This document shows, in pieces, positions 1 through 8,250 of a stretch of 64,000 bases of DNA. The stretch is from Lentzea pudingi (GTDB taxonomy: Bacteria > Actinomycetota > Actinomycetes > Mycobacteriales > Pseudonocardiaceae), in NCBI RefSeq assembly GCF_014646255.1, contig NZ_BMNC01000006.1, forward strand, positions 1 to 64,000, in the 5' to 3' direction. Under the pieces are notes generated by a model that had not been told where the DNA came from, ran no database searches, and worked only from the letters and a program-made list of their open reading frames with translations. The position numbers and the translations under genes were made by a program. Within the stretch, counting starts at the first letter, position 1. Every line of letters begins with the position of its first letter.

Positions 1-305
1 CGACGGGCACCCGCCCATCAGCCGCGTTCAGTCACCAACCTCATGACCAAGTACACCTAGCCCAAGCAGGAGTGATCGCCGGCCTAGGCGGCCTCCTGGG
101 CACAGCAGCAGGCACAGCAGCAGCCCTAGCGCTACTAACAGCTCTGAACACCGGCTACGCCACCACCTGGCCACAACCAGAACTGAACCCGCTGACCATC
201 CCCTGGCCAAACACAGCAATCCCCCTACTGGCAATCCCAGCAGTAGCAATGCTGGGCGCAGCCCTCTTCACCCGTTCCCGCCTACCAATCGAACGCCGCG
301 AATAG
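1..305 (+). CDS. FtsX-like ABC transporter permease, C-terminal fragment (5' end outside window)
   Basis: The frame is open from the first bases of the window to the TAG at 303-305, about 100 codons, so the gene starts upstream. The visible part has an Ala/Gly/Leu-rich membrane segment (IAGLGGLLGTAAG...), a short loop with WPQPELNPLTIPWPN, a second hydrophobic segment (PLLAIPAVAMLGAALF) and a basic tail (RSRLPIERRE). This is the usual end of FtsX/MacB-type permeases, which couple to a cytoplasmic ATPase in export or envelope work. The ATPase is not in the window. Codons end in A far more often than in later genes (CTA, GCA, GTA). Confidence 0.7.
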   Translation, partial: TGTRPSAAFSHQPHDQVHLAQAGVIAGLGGLLGTAAGTAAALALLTALNTGYATTWPQPELNPLTIPWPNTAIPLLAIPAVAMLGAALFTRSRLPIERRE

Positions 306-314
306 GCTCCCACC

Positions 315-947
315 ATGACGACCTTCGCGATAGCGCACGGAGGCGGCGACGTGGGCTGGTCCTGGCACCTGGTAGCACAAGCTCTAGAAGCCAAGGGCCA
401 CACCACAATCGCCCCGGACCTCCCCATAGAAGACGAGCAGAAGGACCTGACCGACTGGGCGACAGCCCTAGTAGACGCCCTACCGTCCACCAAGGACGTA
501 GTAGTGGTAGGCCACTCCTTCGGCGGCCTCGTAGCCCCACTGGCAGCAGCACAAATCAACGCCAAGGCCCTCGTCTACGTAACGGCAATGCTCCCCACCC
601 CAGGCGAACCCCCGAACGACTGGTGGGCGAACACCGGCTACGAGGACCCAGGCCTGGAAGACGCGTTCTTCCACGACGTCCCACCACACCTGGCAGCGGA
701 AGCCCAAAAACGAGAACGAGGCATGGCCGAAAACGCCATGGCGAAGCCATGGCCCCTCACCGCAATGCCAGACGTGCCAACACACTTCATCCTGTGCACA
801 GAGGACCGCTTCTTCACCCCGACCTTCATGCGCAAGGTGATAGCAACCCGCCTGAGCAACACAAAACCAGTAGAGCTGCAAGCAGGCCACTACGCCCCAC
901 TGAGCAAACCACAGGAACTAGCAGACCAACTAGCCACCTACGCCTGA
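315..947 (+). CDS. Alpha/beta hydrolase, small EstC-type esterase family
   Basis: A 210-residue cytosolic alpha/beta-hydrolase fold protein with no signal peptide. The nucleophile elbow GHSFGG lies near residue 67, an acidic triad residue is plausible in CTEDRFF, and the catalytic histidine in AGHYAP near the C terminus. An early HGGGDVGW gives the oxyanion-hole loop. The family hydrolyses esters or related small substrates; the substrate cannot be told. The start is ATG at 315; a TAGGCT box at 303-308, which includes the stop codon of the upstream permease, lies six bases before it, so a leaderless transcript is possible. Third positions are unusually rich in A on this strand, as in the previous gene. 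Confidence 0.85.
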   Translation: MTTFAIAHGGGDVGWSWHLVAQALEAKGHTTIAPDLPIEDEQKDLTDWATALVDALPSTKDVVVVGHSFGGLVAPLAAAQINAKALVYVTAMLPTPGEPPNDWWANTGYEDPGLEDAFFHDVPPHLAAEAQKRERGMAENAMAKPWPLTAMPDVPTHFILCTEDRFFTPTFMRKVIATRLSNTKPVELQAGHYAPLSKPQELADQLATYA

Positions 948-1000
948 CAACGCGATGCCGCAGGCGAGCCGTACGTCTTTCGTCTTTAGCAAGCGCACTG

Positions 1001-1144
1001 GGCGGTGGGGTCCCATCACGAGTCGCGCCATAGCACTTGCTGCATGCCTGGAGGGGTGTCAACTCGACACGCTTTTCGTCGAGTTGACACCCCTCCAGGC
1101 ATGTGGCCCGCTCTTGGCTCGGCTCGTGATGGGACCCCACCGCC
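1001..1144. repeat. Nested inverted repeat between convergent genes (possible bidirectional terminator or MITE-like element)
   Basis: Two perfect inverted repeats are nested. The outer arms are 22 bp, 1001-1022 and 1123-1144, beginning GGCGGTGGGGTCCC. The inner arms are 26 bp, 1043-1068 and 1078-1103, beginning CATGCCTGGAGGGGTG, around a 9-base loop that contains TTTT. About 20 unmatched bases separate inner and outer arms on each side. The element sits in the 425-bp gap between the hydrolase (+) and prcA (-), whose 3' ends face each other, so a two-way terminator is the simple reading. The nested build is larger than an ordinary terminator. The rest of the gap, 1145-1372, shows no convincing gene. 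Confidence 0.75.
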
Positions 1145-1372
1145 GACGCCACCACACAAATCAACCGGCAGCCGCTCAAAGCAACAGGCGTGCCATCTAC
1201 CCGCAGACAGCGCGGGCCCCCTGATCAGATTGCCGGGGGTCTGGGGGCAGCGCCCCCAGGGGAAGCACGCACCAGCAACAGGCCGCCCGCAACAGCAACG
1301 ACCCAACCAACCAGCGCCCAAAACAAAGGGCCCCCGACCAACCAGCCAGGGGCCCAGCAAACCTCAACCACC

Positions 1373-2143
1373 CTACTTCGACTCATCCTCCGAGCCACCG
1401 GGCAACTCAACATCCTCAACAGCCTTCCCACCCTTGGCAGGAGCAGGCATCAAAGCATCCAACGCACCCCCGGCAATCCGCCGGAACGCCCGCCGAGGCC
1501 GAGCCCTCTCCAACACCGCAACCTCCAACTTCGCGGCGGGAAGAATCTCAGCAGCCCCGTTCCCAGTGGACGGCGACCCAGCCGACAACGCCTTCACCGC
1601 AACAGGAACAGCCTCAGCCAACGAAAGCCCGTCAGCAAAGGCCTCCTTCAAAGCGGTGTTGGCAGCATCGACAGTGCCGCCCATCACGATGTACTGGGGC
1701 TCGTCCACGATGGACCCGTCATACGTCAACCGGTACAACGTGTCAGCCCCAGCGACATCCCCGACCTCAGCCACCGCGATCTCCACCTCGAAGGGCTTGA
1801 TCTGCTCGGTGAAGTAGGTGCCCAGCGTAGTCGCGTAAACGTTCGCCAACGACCGAGAAGTGACGTCCCGAGGATCGTTCTGATACCCGCGGACGTCAGC
1901 AAACCGGATCCCGGCCTGCCTCAAGTTCTCGAACTCGCTGTACCGCCCCACGGCGGCGAACCCGATGCGGTCGTAGATCTCCGAGACCTTGTGCAGCGTG
2001 CTGGACGGGTTCTCCGCGACGAACAGAATCCCGTCGGCGTACTTCAGCACGATGACGCTGCGACCCCTGGCGATGCCCTTGCGGGCGTACTCCGAGCGGT
2101 CGCGCATCACCTGCTCTGCCGATGCGTACAGCGGCATCGTCAT
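1373..2143 (-). CDS. prcA: 20S proteasome alpha subunit
   Basis: 256 residues. Alpha-type subunit forming the outer rings and gate of the actinobacterial 20S proteasome, which degrades pupylated proteins delivered by Mpa. It carries the N-terminal MTMPLYASAEQVMRDRSEYA segment with the substrate-gate helix, and the SVIVLKYADGILFVAEN strand typical of the alpha subunit; the catalytic threonine is absent, as expected. The start is chosen at ATG 2143 because AGGAG lies nine bases upstream; an internal ATG two codons later is possible. The last third of the gene has codons ending in T, the mirror of the A excess on the plus strand. The C-terminal tail is acidic and Ser/Gly-rich. It follows prcB by 34 bases in the same operon. 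Confidence 0.97.
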   Translation of the reverse strand: MTMPLYASAEQVMRDRSEYARKGIARGRSVIVLKYADGILFVAENPSSTLHKVSEIYDRIGFAAVGRYSEFENLRQAGIRFADVRGYQNDPRDVTSRSLANVYATTLGTYFTEQIKPFEVEIAVAEVGDVAGADTLYRLTYDGSIVDEPQYIVMGGTVDAANTALKEAFADGLSLAEAVPVAVKALSAGSPSTGNGAAEILPAAKLEVAVLERARPRRAFRRIAGGALDALMPAPAKGGKAVEDVELPGGSEDESK

Positions 2144-2177
2144 GGGTGGTGCTCCTGACGTCGAACGTGTGGGGGAC

Positions 2178-3026
2178 TCAGCCTGCGGGCCGGGCTCGGC
2201 GGCCTTCGACGACCGCGTCGGCGATCGTGGAGACCTGCGATTCCGGGACCTCGACGGCGCCGTCGACGCCGTTGATCGTGACCACGATCGGGTAGAGGCG
2301 GCGGACCGGGTCCGGGCCGCCTGTCGCCGAGTCGTCGTCGGCCGCGTCGTACAGGGCCTCCACCACGGAGCGGATGGCGGCGTCGACGTCGGCGTCGGGG
2401 TCGTAGAGCTTCTTGAGGGCCGACTTCGCGAACAGCGAGCCCGAGCCGACGGCCTGGTAGCCCTGCGACTCCTCGTAGCGGCCACCGGTGACGTCGTAGG
2501 ACACGATGCGGCCGGCGCGGTCCGAGTCGGTGGCCGAGGTGTCGTACCCGGCGAACAGGGGCACCACGGCGAGGCCGGCCATGGCCGCGTCCAGGTTGCC
2601 CCTGATCATCGCCGAGAGGCGGTTCGCCTTGCCGTCGAGAGACAGCGGCACGCCCTCGATCTTCTCGTAGTGGCGCAGCTCCACCGTGTACAGGCGCACG
2701 ATCTCGATCGCGATGCCCGCGGTGCCCGCGATGCCGACGGCCGAGTGGTCGTCGGTGACGAAGACCTTCTTCATGTCGCGCTGCGCGATGACGTTGCCCA
2801 TCGTCGCGCGCCGGTCGCCGGCGATCACGACACCACCCTTGTAGGTGGCCGCGACGATCGTCGTCCCGTGCGGGGCCTGGACGGTCCCCTCCGGGAGCTT
2901 CCGGCCACTAGGCAGCATGTCGGGTGCCTGTGCCCGCAGGAAGTCCGTGAACGACGACGAGCCCGGCGTGAGGTACGCCGAGGGCAACGCCGCGGCCGGG
3001 TAACGCCCGGTCGAGCTGTGGTCCAT
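2178..3026 (-). CDS. prcB: 20S proteasome beta subunit, precursor
   Basis: 282 residues, the N-terminal nucleophile hydrolase that performs peptide cleavage. A propeptide of roughly 55 residues precedes the HGTTIVAATYKGG junction; self-cleavage before the first Thr of TTIVAA exposes the catalytic threonine. The GDRRATMGN segment holds the conserved Asp, Arg and Lys-region of the active site, and GSGS is seen further on. The start at ATG 3026 is preceded by GGGAGAA; longer frames upstream run into the pup gene and are not needed. It lies between pup (49-base gap) and prcA, the standard order in actinobacteria. Confidence 0.97.
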   Translation of the reverse strand: MDHSSTGRYPAAALPSAYLTPGSSSFTDFLRAQAPDMLPSGRKLPEGTVQAPHGTTIVAATYKGGVVIAGDRRATMGNVIAQRDMKKVFVTDDHSAVGIAGTAGIAIEIVRLYTVELRHYEKIEGVPLSLDGKANRLSAMIRGNLDAAMAGLAVVPLFAGYDTSATDSDRAGRIVSYDVTGGRYEESQGYQAVGSGSLFAKSALKKLYDPDADVDAAIRSVVEALYDAADDDSATGGPDPVRRLYPIVVTINGVDGAVEVPESQVSTIADAVVEGRRARPAG

Positions 3027-3075
3027 GTGTTGGTTGTTCTCCCGTCCCCGGAGTGGTCGGCAGGCCCCCGAAGGC

Positions 3076-3270
3076 CTACTGACCACCCTTCTGCACGTAT
3101 GCGCGGACGAAGTCCTCCGCGTTCTCCTCGAGCACGTCGTCGATCTCGTCGAGGATCGCGTCCACGTCCTCGCCGAGCTTCTCGCGGCGTTCCTGACCTG
3201 CGCCGGCGGCGTCGTCCGCGCCGTCGTCGCCGTCGCCACCACCCTGGCGCTGCTTCTGTTCCTGGGACAT
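3076..3270 (-). CDS. pup: Prokaryotic ubiquitin-like protein Pup
   Basis: 64 residues, the usual size. Pup is an intrinsically disordered tag attached to lysines of proteins destined for the proteasome. The sequence is rich in Gln, Asp and Gly at the N terminus, has a central helix-forming acidic region that binds the Mpa coiled coil (DAILDEIDDVLEENAEDFV) and ends in GGQ. A terminal Gln means that Dop must deamidate it to Glu before the ligase PafA can use it, and dop is indeed the next gene upstream. The pafA gene is not in the window. Confidence 0.97.
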   Translation of the reverse strand: MSQEQKQRQGGGDGDDGADDAAGAGQERREKLGEDVDAILDEIDDVLEENAEDFVRAYVQKGGQ

Positions 3271-3349
3271 CTCGGCCTCCCACTGACTCGCCTGACAAGA
3301 ACACTACCCAGCGGCACCGACAAAAACCCTGAGCCACTCGGGTAGACGA

Positions 3350-4843
3350 TCACCCGCGAGTCAGCGCGTCCACCAGTTGCTCGGCGGTGTCGGAGGCCTC
3401 CAGAAGGGCTCCGACGTGCGCTTTCGTCCCGCGAAGCGGTTCGAGCGTCGGAATTCGCACGAGGGATTCTCGACCGAGATCAAAGATCACGGAGTCCCAC
3501 GAGGCGGCCGCGACCGAGGTCGGGTAGCGCTCCAGGCACCGGCCGCGGAAGTACGCGCGCGTGTCCTCGGGCGGCGTGGTGATGGCCGCGCGGACCTCTT
3601 CCTCGCTCACGAGGCGCTTCATCGAGCCGCGCGCGACGAGGCGGTTGTAGAGGCCCTTGTCGAGGCGGACGTCGGAGTACTGCAGGTCGACCAGGTTGAG
3701 CCGGGCCGCGCCCCACTCCAGGCCGTCGCGCTGCCGGTAGCCCTCGAGCAGCCGCAGCTTCGCGACCCAGTCGAGCCGGTCCGCGCACTCCGCCGGGTCG
3801 CGGGCGAGCGCCTCGAGCACCTCGCCCCAGATCCGCAGGACCTCGCGGTCGCCGACGCCCTCCTTCTCGACGAACGCGAGCGCGCGCTCGTGGTAGGCGA
3901 ACTGCACGTCGAGGCCGGTGAACTTGCGCCCGCCGGTCATCTCGACCTTGGTCTTGAGCGTCGGGTCGTGGCTGATCTGGTGCACCGCGCGCACCGGGTC
4001 GACCATGCGCAGGTCGTCGAACCGCTGCCCGGCCTCGATCATGTCGAGGACCAGGGACGCGGTGCCGACCTTGAGGAACGTGGAGTACTCGGCCAGGTTC
4101 GCGTCGCCGATGATGACGTGCAGGCGGCGGTACTTGTCCGCGTCCGCGTGCGGCTCGTCGCGCGTGTTGATGATGCCGCGCTTGAGCGTCGTCTCGAGGC
4201 CGACCTCGACCTCGATGTAGTCGGAGCGCTGCGAGAGCTGGAAGCCTGCCTCCTCGCCGGACTGCCCGATGCCCACGCGGCCGGAGCCGGTGATGACCTG
4301 GCGCGACGCGAAGAACGGCGTGAGGCCCGCGATGACGGCCGTGAACGGCGTCGACCGCTGCATCAGGTAGTTCTCGTGCGTGCCGTACGACGCGCCCTTG
4401 CCGTCGACGTTGTTCTTGTACAGCTGCAGGCGGGGCTGGCCGGGCACGGAGGCGGCCTTGATCGCGGCCTCCTCCATGATCCGCTCCCCGGCCTTGTCCC
4501 AGATCACCGCGTCACGCGCGTTGGTGACCTCGGGTGCCGAGTACTCGGGGTGCGCGTGGTCGACGTAGAGCCGCGCGCCGTTGGTGAGGATGACGTTCGC
4601 CGCGCCCAGGTCCTCGACGTCGGAGTCGGTGGGGTGACCACCGGGCGAGCCCAGGTCGAACCCGCGCGCGTCGCGCAGTGGCGACTCCACCTCGTAGTCC
4701 CAGCGCGCCCGCCTGGCGCGCGGTATGTCCGCCGCCGCCGCGTACGCAAGAACCACCTGTGTCGAAGTGAGCACCGGGTTCGCGGTCGCGTCGCCCGGCA
4801 CTGAGATGCCGTACTCGACCTCGGTTCCCATGATCCGCCGCAT
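3350..4843 (-). CDS. dop: Pup deamidase/depupylase Dop
   Basis: 497 residues, glutamine-synthetase-like carboxylate-amine ligase fold. Dop deamidates the C-terminal Gln of Pup and also removes Pup from substrates. The family start MRRIMGTEVEYGI is present, with the nucleotide and metal-binding GTEVEYG, the LYKNNVDGKG strand, and INTRDEPHADAD. The longer, Dop-specific N-terminal loop is present, and the Pup dependence (GGQ ending) supports Dop rather than PafA. The start is taken at ATG 4843; AAGGTG lies about seven bases upstream, and a GTG four codons earlier cannot be excluded. It heads the dop-pup-prcB-prcA set, isolated from the permease behind it by a hairpin at 4879-4911. Confidence 0.96.
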   Translation of the reverse strand: MRRIMGTEVEYGISVPGDATANPVLTSTQVVLAYAAAADIPRARRARWDYEVESPLRDARGFDLGSPGGHPTDSDVEDLGAANVILTNGARLYVDHAHPEYSAPEVTNARDAVIWDKAGERIMEEAAIKAASVPGQPRLQLYKNNVDGKGASYGTHENYLMQRSTPFTAVIAGLTPFFASRQVITGSGRVGIGQSGEEAGFQLSQRSDYIEVEVGLETTLKRGIINTRDEPHADADKYRRLHVIIGDANLAEYSTFLKVGTASLVLDMIEAGQRFDDLRMVDPVRAVHQISHDPTLKTKVEMTGGRKFTGLDVQFAYHERALAFVEKEGVGDREVLRIWGEVLEALARDPAECADRLDWVAKLRLLEGYRQRDGLEWGAARLNLVDLQYSDVRLDKGLYNRLVARGSMKRLVSEEEVRAAITTPPEDTRAYFRGRCLERYPTSVAAASWDSVIFDLGRESLVRIPTLEPLRGTKAHVGALLEASDTAEQLVDALTRG

Positions 4844-4878
4844 GCGCAACACCTTATGACCTGACCCCGCACAACAAC

Positions 4879-4911
4879 GTGAGGGGAGCTTCACGGTGAA
4901 ACTCCCCTCAC
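4879..4911 (-). terminator. Hairpin terminator downstream of the FtsX-family permease gene
   Basis: Perfect 10-bp outer stem GTGAGGGGAG (4879-4888) with CTCCCCTCAC (4902-4911), plus an inner 5-bp stem TTCAC/GTGAA separated by one mismatch and closed by a single base. It lies just beyond the stop codon of the minus-strand permease and upstream of dop, so it should stop permease transcripts before the proteasome genes. Confidence 0.75.
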
Positions 4912-4916
4912 CCTAT

Positions 4917-7316
4917 TCACCCGGATGCCAGTCCGGCTGCAGGACGAATCCTCGAGGCGCCCCGTGAAGGCCCGAAAGCGGCGGCGACGGCGAGCAGGAT
5001 CACGATGACCGCGCCCGTGACCAGCGGCAACACCACCTTGAGCCCGGGCAGCGCCAGTGGGACGCCGAGCGAGAGGAACGCGACCTCGGCGTAGGCGAAC
5101 CCGAGCACACCACCGCCGACCACCCCGACGAGGGCCAGCATGACCGCTTCAGCGATGACCCCGCCCTGCAGCCCGCCTCGAGTGACGCCCAGGGCGCGCC
5201 TGAGTGCGAGCTCTTTCCGGCGTTCCTGGACGGAGATGGTCAGCGCGGTGCCGATACCGGTGACGGCGACCGCCACGGACAGTCCGAGCAGCACCATCAT
5301 CAGCACGGTGCCCAGGTGCATGTACCGGGCCGCCTTCGCCCGTTCGTCCGCGTCGGTCTGGACGATCACGGTCGGGTTGTTCGGCAGCGCGGCCTGCAAC
5401 TCGGACCGGAACTGGGCGGGGTCGACACCGGGCCGCAACGCGACCAGCACCTTCTCCGCCGGTCCCGTCGTGGGGCCGGCGACGATCGGCGTGTACCCCG
5501 TGATGCTGCCGGGAACGATGCCGACCACCTGGTACTGCTTGCCGTCGGCCTCGACGAACGGCCGGCCCTCCCAGTGCGGCGGCACGATGGCGGTCCCGGC
5601 CACGAGCTGGTCGGCGCCCGCCACGTTCTGCGCCCTGAGCCACGTCCTGAACTGCTCGGGGTCCACGCTCGCGGCGCTGTCCCCCGTCTTGTGGAGCACC
5701 ACCGAGGCCGCCACGCCGGGCTGCGCCGGGATCGCCGGCAGCGGCCGGTCACCCGCGTCCACCACGGTCGCGTCCGGGCGCTCCTCGTTCGCGTACTGGA
5801 ACGTCAGCTCCTCCGCCCCTCCCAGCACGACCAGGAAGAACGTCACCATCGAGCTCGCCAGCAGCAACGGCAGCGCCACCGAGGCCGACCTCTGCGGCAT
5901 CCTGCGCACCTCGGCGCCGGCGAGCTTCCACTGCGTCCAACCCGTACCACCGATCCTGCCGAACAACCGCGCGATCAGCGGGACCGTGACCGGGCCGAGG
6001 ATCCAGAACAGGCCGGTCACCGCGGCGATCGCGGAGAACGTGACCGCGAGCGGAGCGACGGACGTGCCCTTGGCCGCGATCGCGGCCATCGCGAGCAGTC
6101 CTGCGCCGGCAGTGAACAGCACGCCGAACACGAGCCGAAGGCGTCGAACGGACCGCGGGGGAACCTCGTTCTCCGCATCACGCAGAGCAGCCAACGGCGA
6201 GACGCGCGCGGCGTTGATCGCGGGACGAACGGCCGCCATCACGCTCAGCACGGCGGCAACGGCGACCCCGAGGATCACGTACCCGAGCGACGGCAGCAGT
6301 TCCGGGCTGAGCTCGACCGCGCCGAACAGCACGGAGATGCCGGTGACGTCGAACGTCCTGGCGAGCAGCCACGCCATCGGTCCGCCGAGCAACGCACCGG
6401 CGACACCCGCCAGCGCACCCGTCACGAGAGCCTCGAACAGGCTCCGGCGCACCAACGGCCCGCGCTGGGCGCCGATGCACCGCAGCAGCGCCGTCTGCCG
6501 CTGCCGCTGCGCGTAGACCGCGCGGAACGTGGCCGCCGCGACGAACACGGCCGTCGCGAGGGCGAGCACGCTGAACGGCAGCAGGATGAACGTCAGTTCG
6601 TTGCCGATGCTGTCGGCGTCCGGCGCCGGGTCCCACACCACGTAGGAGGCACCCGCCGCGGCCTTGACGGCGTCCCGCTCACCGCCGATCACCCAGATCT
6701 CCTTGGTGAACGGCTCCGCGTCCAGCTTCTTCGCGAGGTCCGGGCCGGCGACCAGGACCGGCCGGGCGTCGAGCCCGCCCTTCTTCATGATCCCGCTGAC
6801 GGTCACCTCGACCGGCTTGCCGTTCGCGGCGGCGAGCTTGATCCGGTCGCCGGGCTTCAGCCCGCGCTCGTACGCGGTGATCTTGTCGACGGCGACCTCG
6901 CGGTCCGCCGCCGGCGCCTTCCCCTCGGCGAGCGGCCAGCGCACCAGGTCCGGCTGCTGGACGTGCACCTCGGCGCGGTGCTCCCCCGCACGGCCGCCCG
7001 CGTCCAGCAGGTCCGCCTGCGCCACCTGCACGGGCACGGCCCTGCCGACGGCGGAGAGCTTGGCCAGCACCGCGTCGTCCAGCTTGGCGCGATCCGTCTC
7101 GGGTGTGCCGTACTCGACCGGTTTGGTGTCCACCACGTGACCCACCGACGACGGTGTGAGGGGCGCGCCCTCGTCGACCGACCGGGTGAGCGCGTCGCTC
7201 AGCACCAGGGCGGCCAGCAGGCAGGCCACGCCGACGACGAGCGCGACGCCGGGCAGCAGCGCGCGGCCCGGCCGGGCGCGGAACTCGGCGACGCCGAGCC
7301 GCAGGGAAGTGGACAC
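4917..7316 (-). CDS. Large FtsX-domain ABC transporter permease
   Basis: 799 residues. N-terminal membrane anchor (ALLPGVALVVGVACLLAALV), an extracytoplasmic domain of about 200 residues, three membrane helices around residues 230-400, a second anchor (SVALPLLLASSMVTFFLVVL), another extracytoplasmic domain, and three final helices. This is the duplicated FtsX layout of actinobacterial export permeases. The start is GTG 7316, with GGAGGA seven bases before it; an ATG 31 codons upstream has a poor fit. Such permeases normally pair with an adjacent ATP-binding protein, but none is next to it here: the neighbours are dop and a divergent Nudix gene. The transported molecule is unknown; lipoprotein or lipid handling is a family-level guess. 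Confidence 0.88.
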   Translation of the reverse strand: MSTSLRLGVAEFRARPGRALLPGVALVVGVACLLAALVLSDALTRSVDEGAPLTPSSVGHVVDTKPVEYGTPETDRAKLDDAVLAKLSAVGRAVPVQVAQADLLDAGGRAGEHRAEVHVQQPDLVRWPLAEGKAPAADREVAVDKITAYERGLKPGDRIKLAAANGKPVEVTVSGIMKKGGLDARPVLVAGPDLAKKLDAEPFTKEIWVIGGERDAVKAAAGASYVVWDPAPDADSIGNELTFILLPFSVLALATAVFVAAATFRAVYAQRQRQTALLRCIGAQRGPLVRRSLFEALVTGALAGVAGALLGGPMAWLLARTFDVTGISVLFGAVELSPELLPSLGYVILGVAVAAVLSVMAAVRPAINAARVSPLAALRDAENEVPPRSVRRLRLVFGVLFTAGAGLLAMAAIAAKGTSVAPLAVTFSAIAAVTGLFWILGPVTVPLIARLFGRIGGTGWTQWKLAGAEVRRMPQRSASVALPLLLASSMVTFFLVVLGGAEELTFQYANEERPDATVVDAGDRPLPAIPAQPGVAASVVLHKTGDSAASVDPEQFRTWLRAQNVAGADQLVAGTAIVPPHWEGRPFVEADGKQYQVVGIVPGSITGYTPIVAGPTTGPAEKVLVALRPGVDPAQFRSELQAALPNNPTVIVQTDADERAKAARYMHLGTVLMMVLLGLSVAVAVTGIGTALTISVQERRKELALRRALGVTRGGLQGGVIAEAVMLALVGVVGGGVLGFAYAEVAFLSLGVPLALPGLKVVLPLVTGAVIVILLAVAAAFGPSRGASRIRPAAGLASG

Positions 7317-7423
7317 GAATCCTCCTCGGTGACGTCTGACGTTCCCGAAGGTAGGAAGGAAGGCGATCAGCGGGCGTCGGACTGGGGTAGCAAGCTCGCG
7401 TACGACCACAGGAGGACACGGGG

Positions 7424-7915
7424 ATGATCAACCTCTACGACGAGGCCGCGAACGTCATCGGCGAGGTGACGCGCGAACGCATGCGCGCCGAGAACCTCTG
7501 GCACGGCTGTGTCCTGACCGTCGTGCACTCCACCGACGGCGAACGGGTCTACGTGCACCGCCGCACCGACACCAAGGACATCTTCCCCGGCCTGTACGAC
7601 TTCTCGGCGGGTGGCGTGATCGACGCGGGCGAGACCCCTGACCAGGCCGCTCGACGGGAACTGCGCGAGGAGCTCGGTGTCGAGACCCCGCTGACTCCGC
7701 TGTTCCAGACCATCTACGTCGACGAGCAGACGCGCTACCACGCGTGGATCTACGAGACGCGCAGCGACGGCCCGTTCACCCACCAGCCCGAGGAGGTCGC
7801 CTGGGGCGGGTGGATGGACGCGGCCGAGCTGCGCGCGAGGATCGAGGACCCGGACTGGCCGCTCGTGCCGGACGGAAGGGCGATCGGCGGGGAGTGGCTC
7901 TCTAGGAGCGCTTGA
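7424..7915 (+). CDS. Nudix hydrolase
   Basis: 163 residues, cytosolic. The Nudix box is complete: GGVIDAGETPDQAARRELRE followed by ELGV, giving the metal-binding REXXEE-type glutamates. The N-terminal half (WHGCVLTVVHS, VYVHRRTDTKDIFPGLYDFS) resembles isopentenyl-diphosphate isomerase-like Nudix proteins, but the isomerase cysteine pattern is not evident, so a nucleotide-sugar or other diphosphate substrate is as likely. Start ATG 7424 has GGAGGA about ten bases upstream. Transcribed away from the permease; its last 14 bases overlap the 3' end of the convergent monooxygenase-like gene. Confidence 0.88.
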   Translation: MINLYDEAANVIGEVTRERMRAENLWHGCVLTVVHSTDGERVYVHRRTDTKDIFPGLYDFSAGGVIDAGETPDQAARRELREELGVETPLTPLFQTIYVDEQTRYHAWIYETRSDGPFTHQPEEVAWGGWMDAAELRARIEDPDWPLVPDGRAIGGEWLSRSA

Positions 7916-8237
7916 AACCGTGGCTGCGCTCCACTTTCGCGACGTGCAGCGTGTAGGTGTCGTACCAGTGCTCCCGGCCGCGCTGCTGCGCCGCCCGGTG
8001 CTCCAGGTTGGTCCGCCACTGCGTGAGCGCGTCGACGTCGCGGAAGTACGCGACGGTGATGCCGAGCCCGCCGGGGTTCTGGGCGTGGTCCATCCCGAGG
8101 TAGCCGGGGACCTCCCGCACGAGTTCTTCCATGCGCGTGTTGGTCTCGCGGTAGCCGTTCTGGTCGTCGGTCCGCACGGTGGTGAAGACCACCGCGTAGT
8201 ACGGGGGTTCGAAAGCCTCGACGGGCGCATCGCTCAC
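7902..8237 (-). CDS. Antibiotic biosynthesis monooxygenase (ABM)-like small protein
   Basis: 111 residues, dimeric ferredoxin-like alpha-beta barrel expected. The pattern YYAVVFTTVRT, then MEELVREVPGYLGMDHAQ and ITVAYFRDVDALTQWRTNLEH matches ABM/heme-degrading-like small proteins, with the conserved W(R)xxxEH segment near residue 80. Function is unknown; members act on quinones, haem or have lost catalysis. The start GTG 8237 is 14 bases upstream of the 3' end of the aldo/keto reductase gene in the same direction, so the two are likely co-transcribed. No strong ribosome site is visible. Confidence 0.75.
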   Translation of the reverse strand: MSDAPVEAFEPPYYAVVFTTVRTDDQNGYRETNTRMEELVREVPGYLGMDHAQNPGGLGITVAYFRDVDALTQWRTNLEHRAAQQRGREHWYDTYTLHVAKVERSHGFKRS

Positions 8238-8250
8238 GGCGCCACCGTAG

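Noticed and set aside
3271..3300. TTGTCAGG on the minus strand just before pup, resembling the damage-type promoter
   Set aside because: There is no TAnnnT box at the N8 distance, and the site is too close to the pup start for a promoter of that class.
5316..7427. 703-codon plus-strand frame opposite the FtsX permease
   Set aside because: Arg/Asp/Gly/His-rich shadow without motifs; the minus-strand permease has consistent membrane topology.
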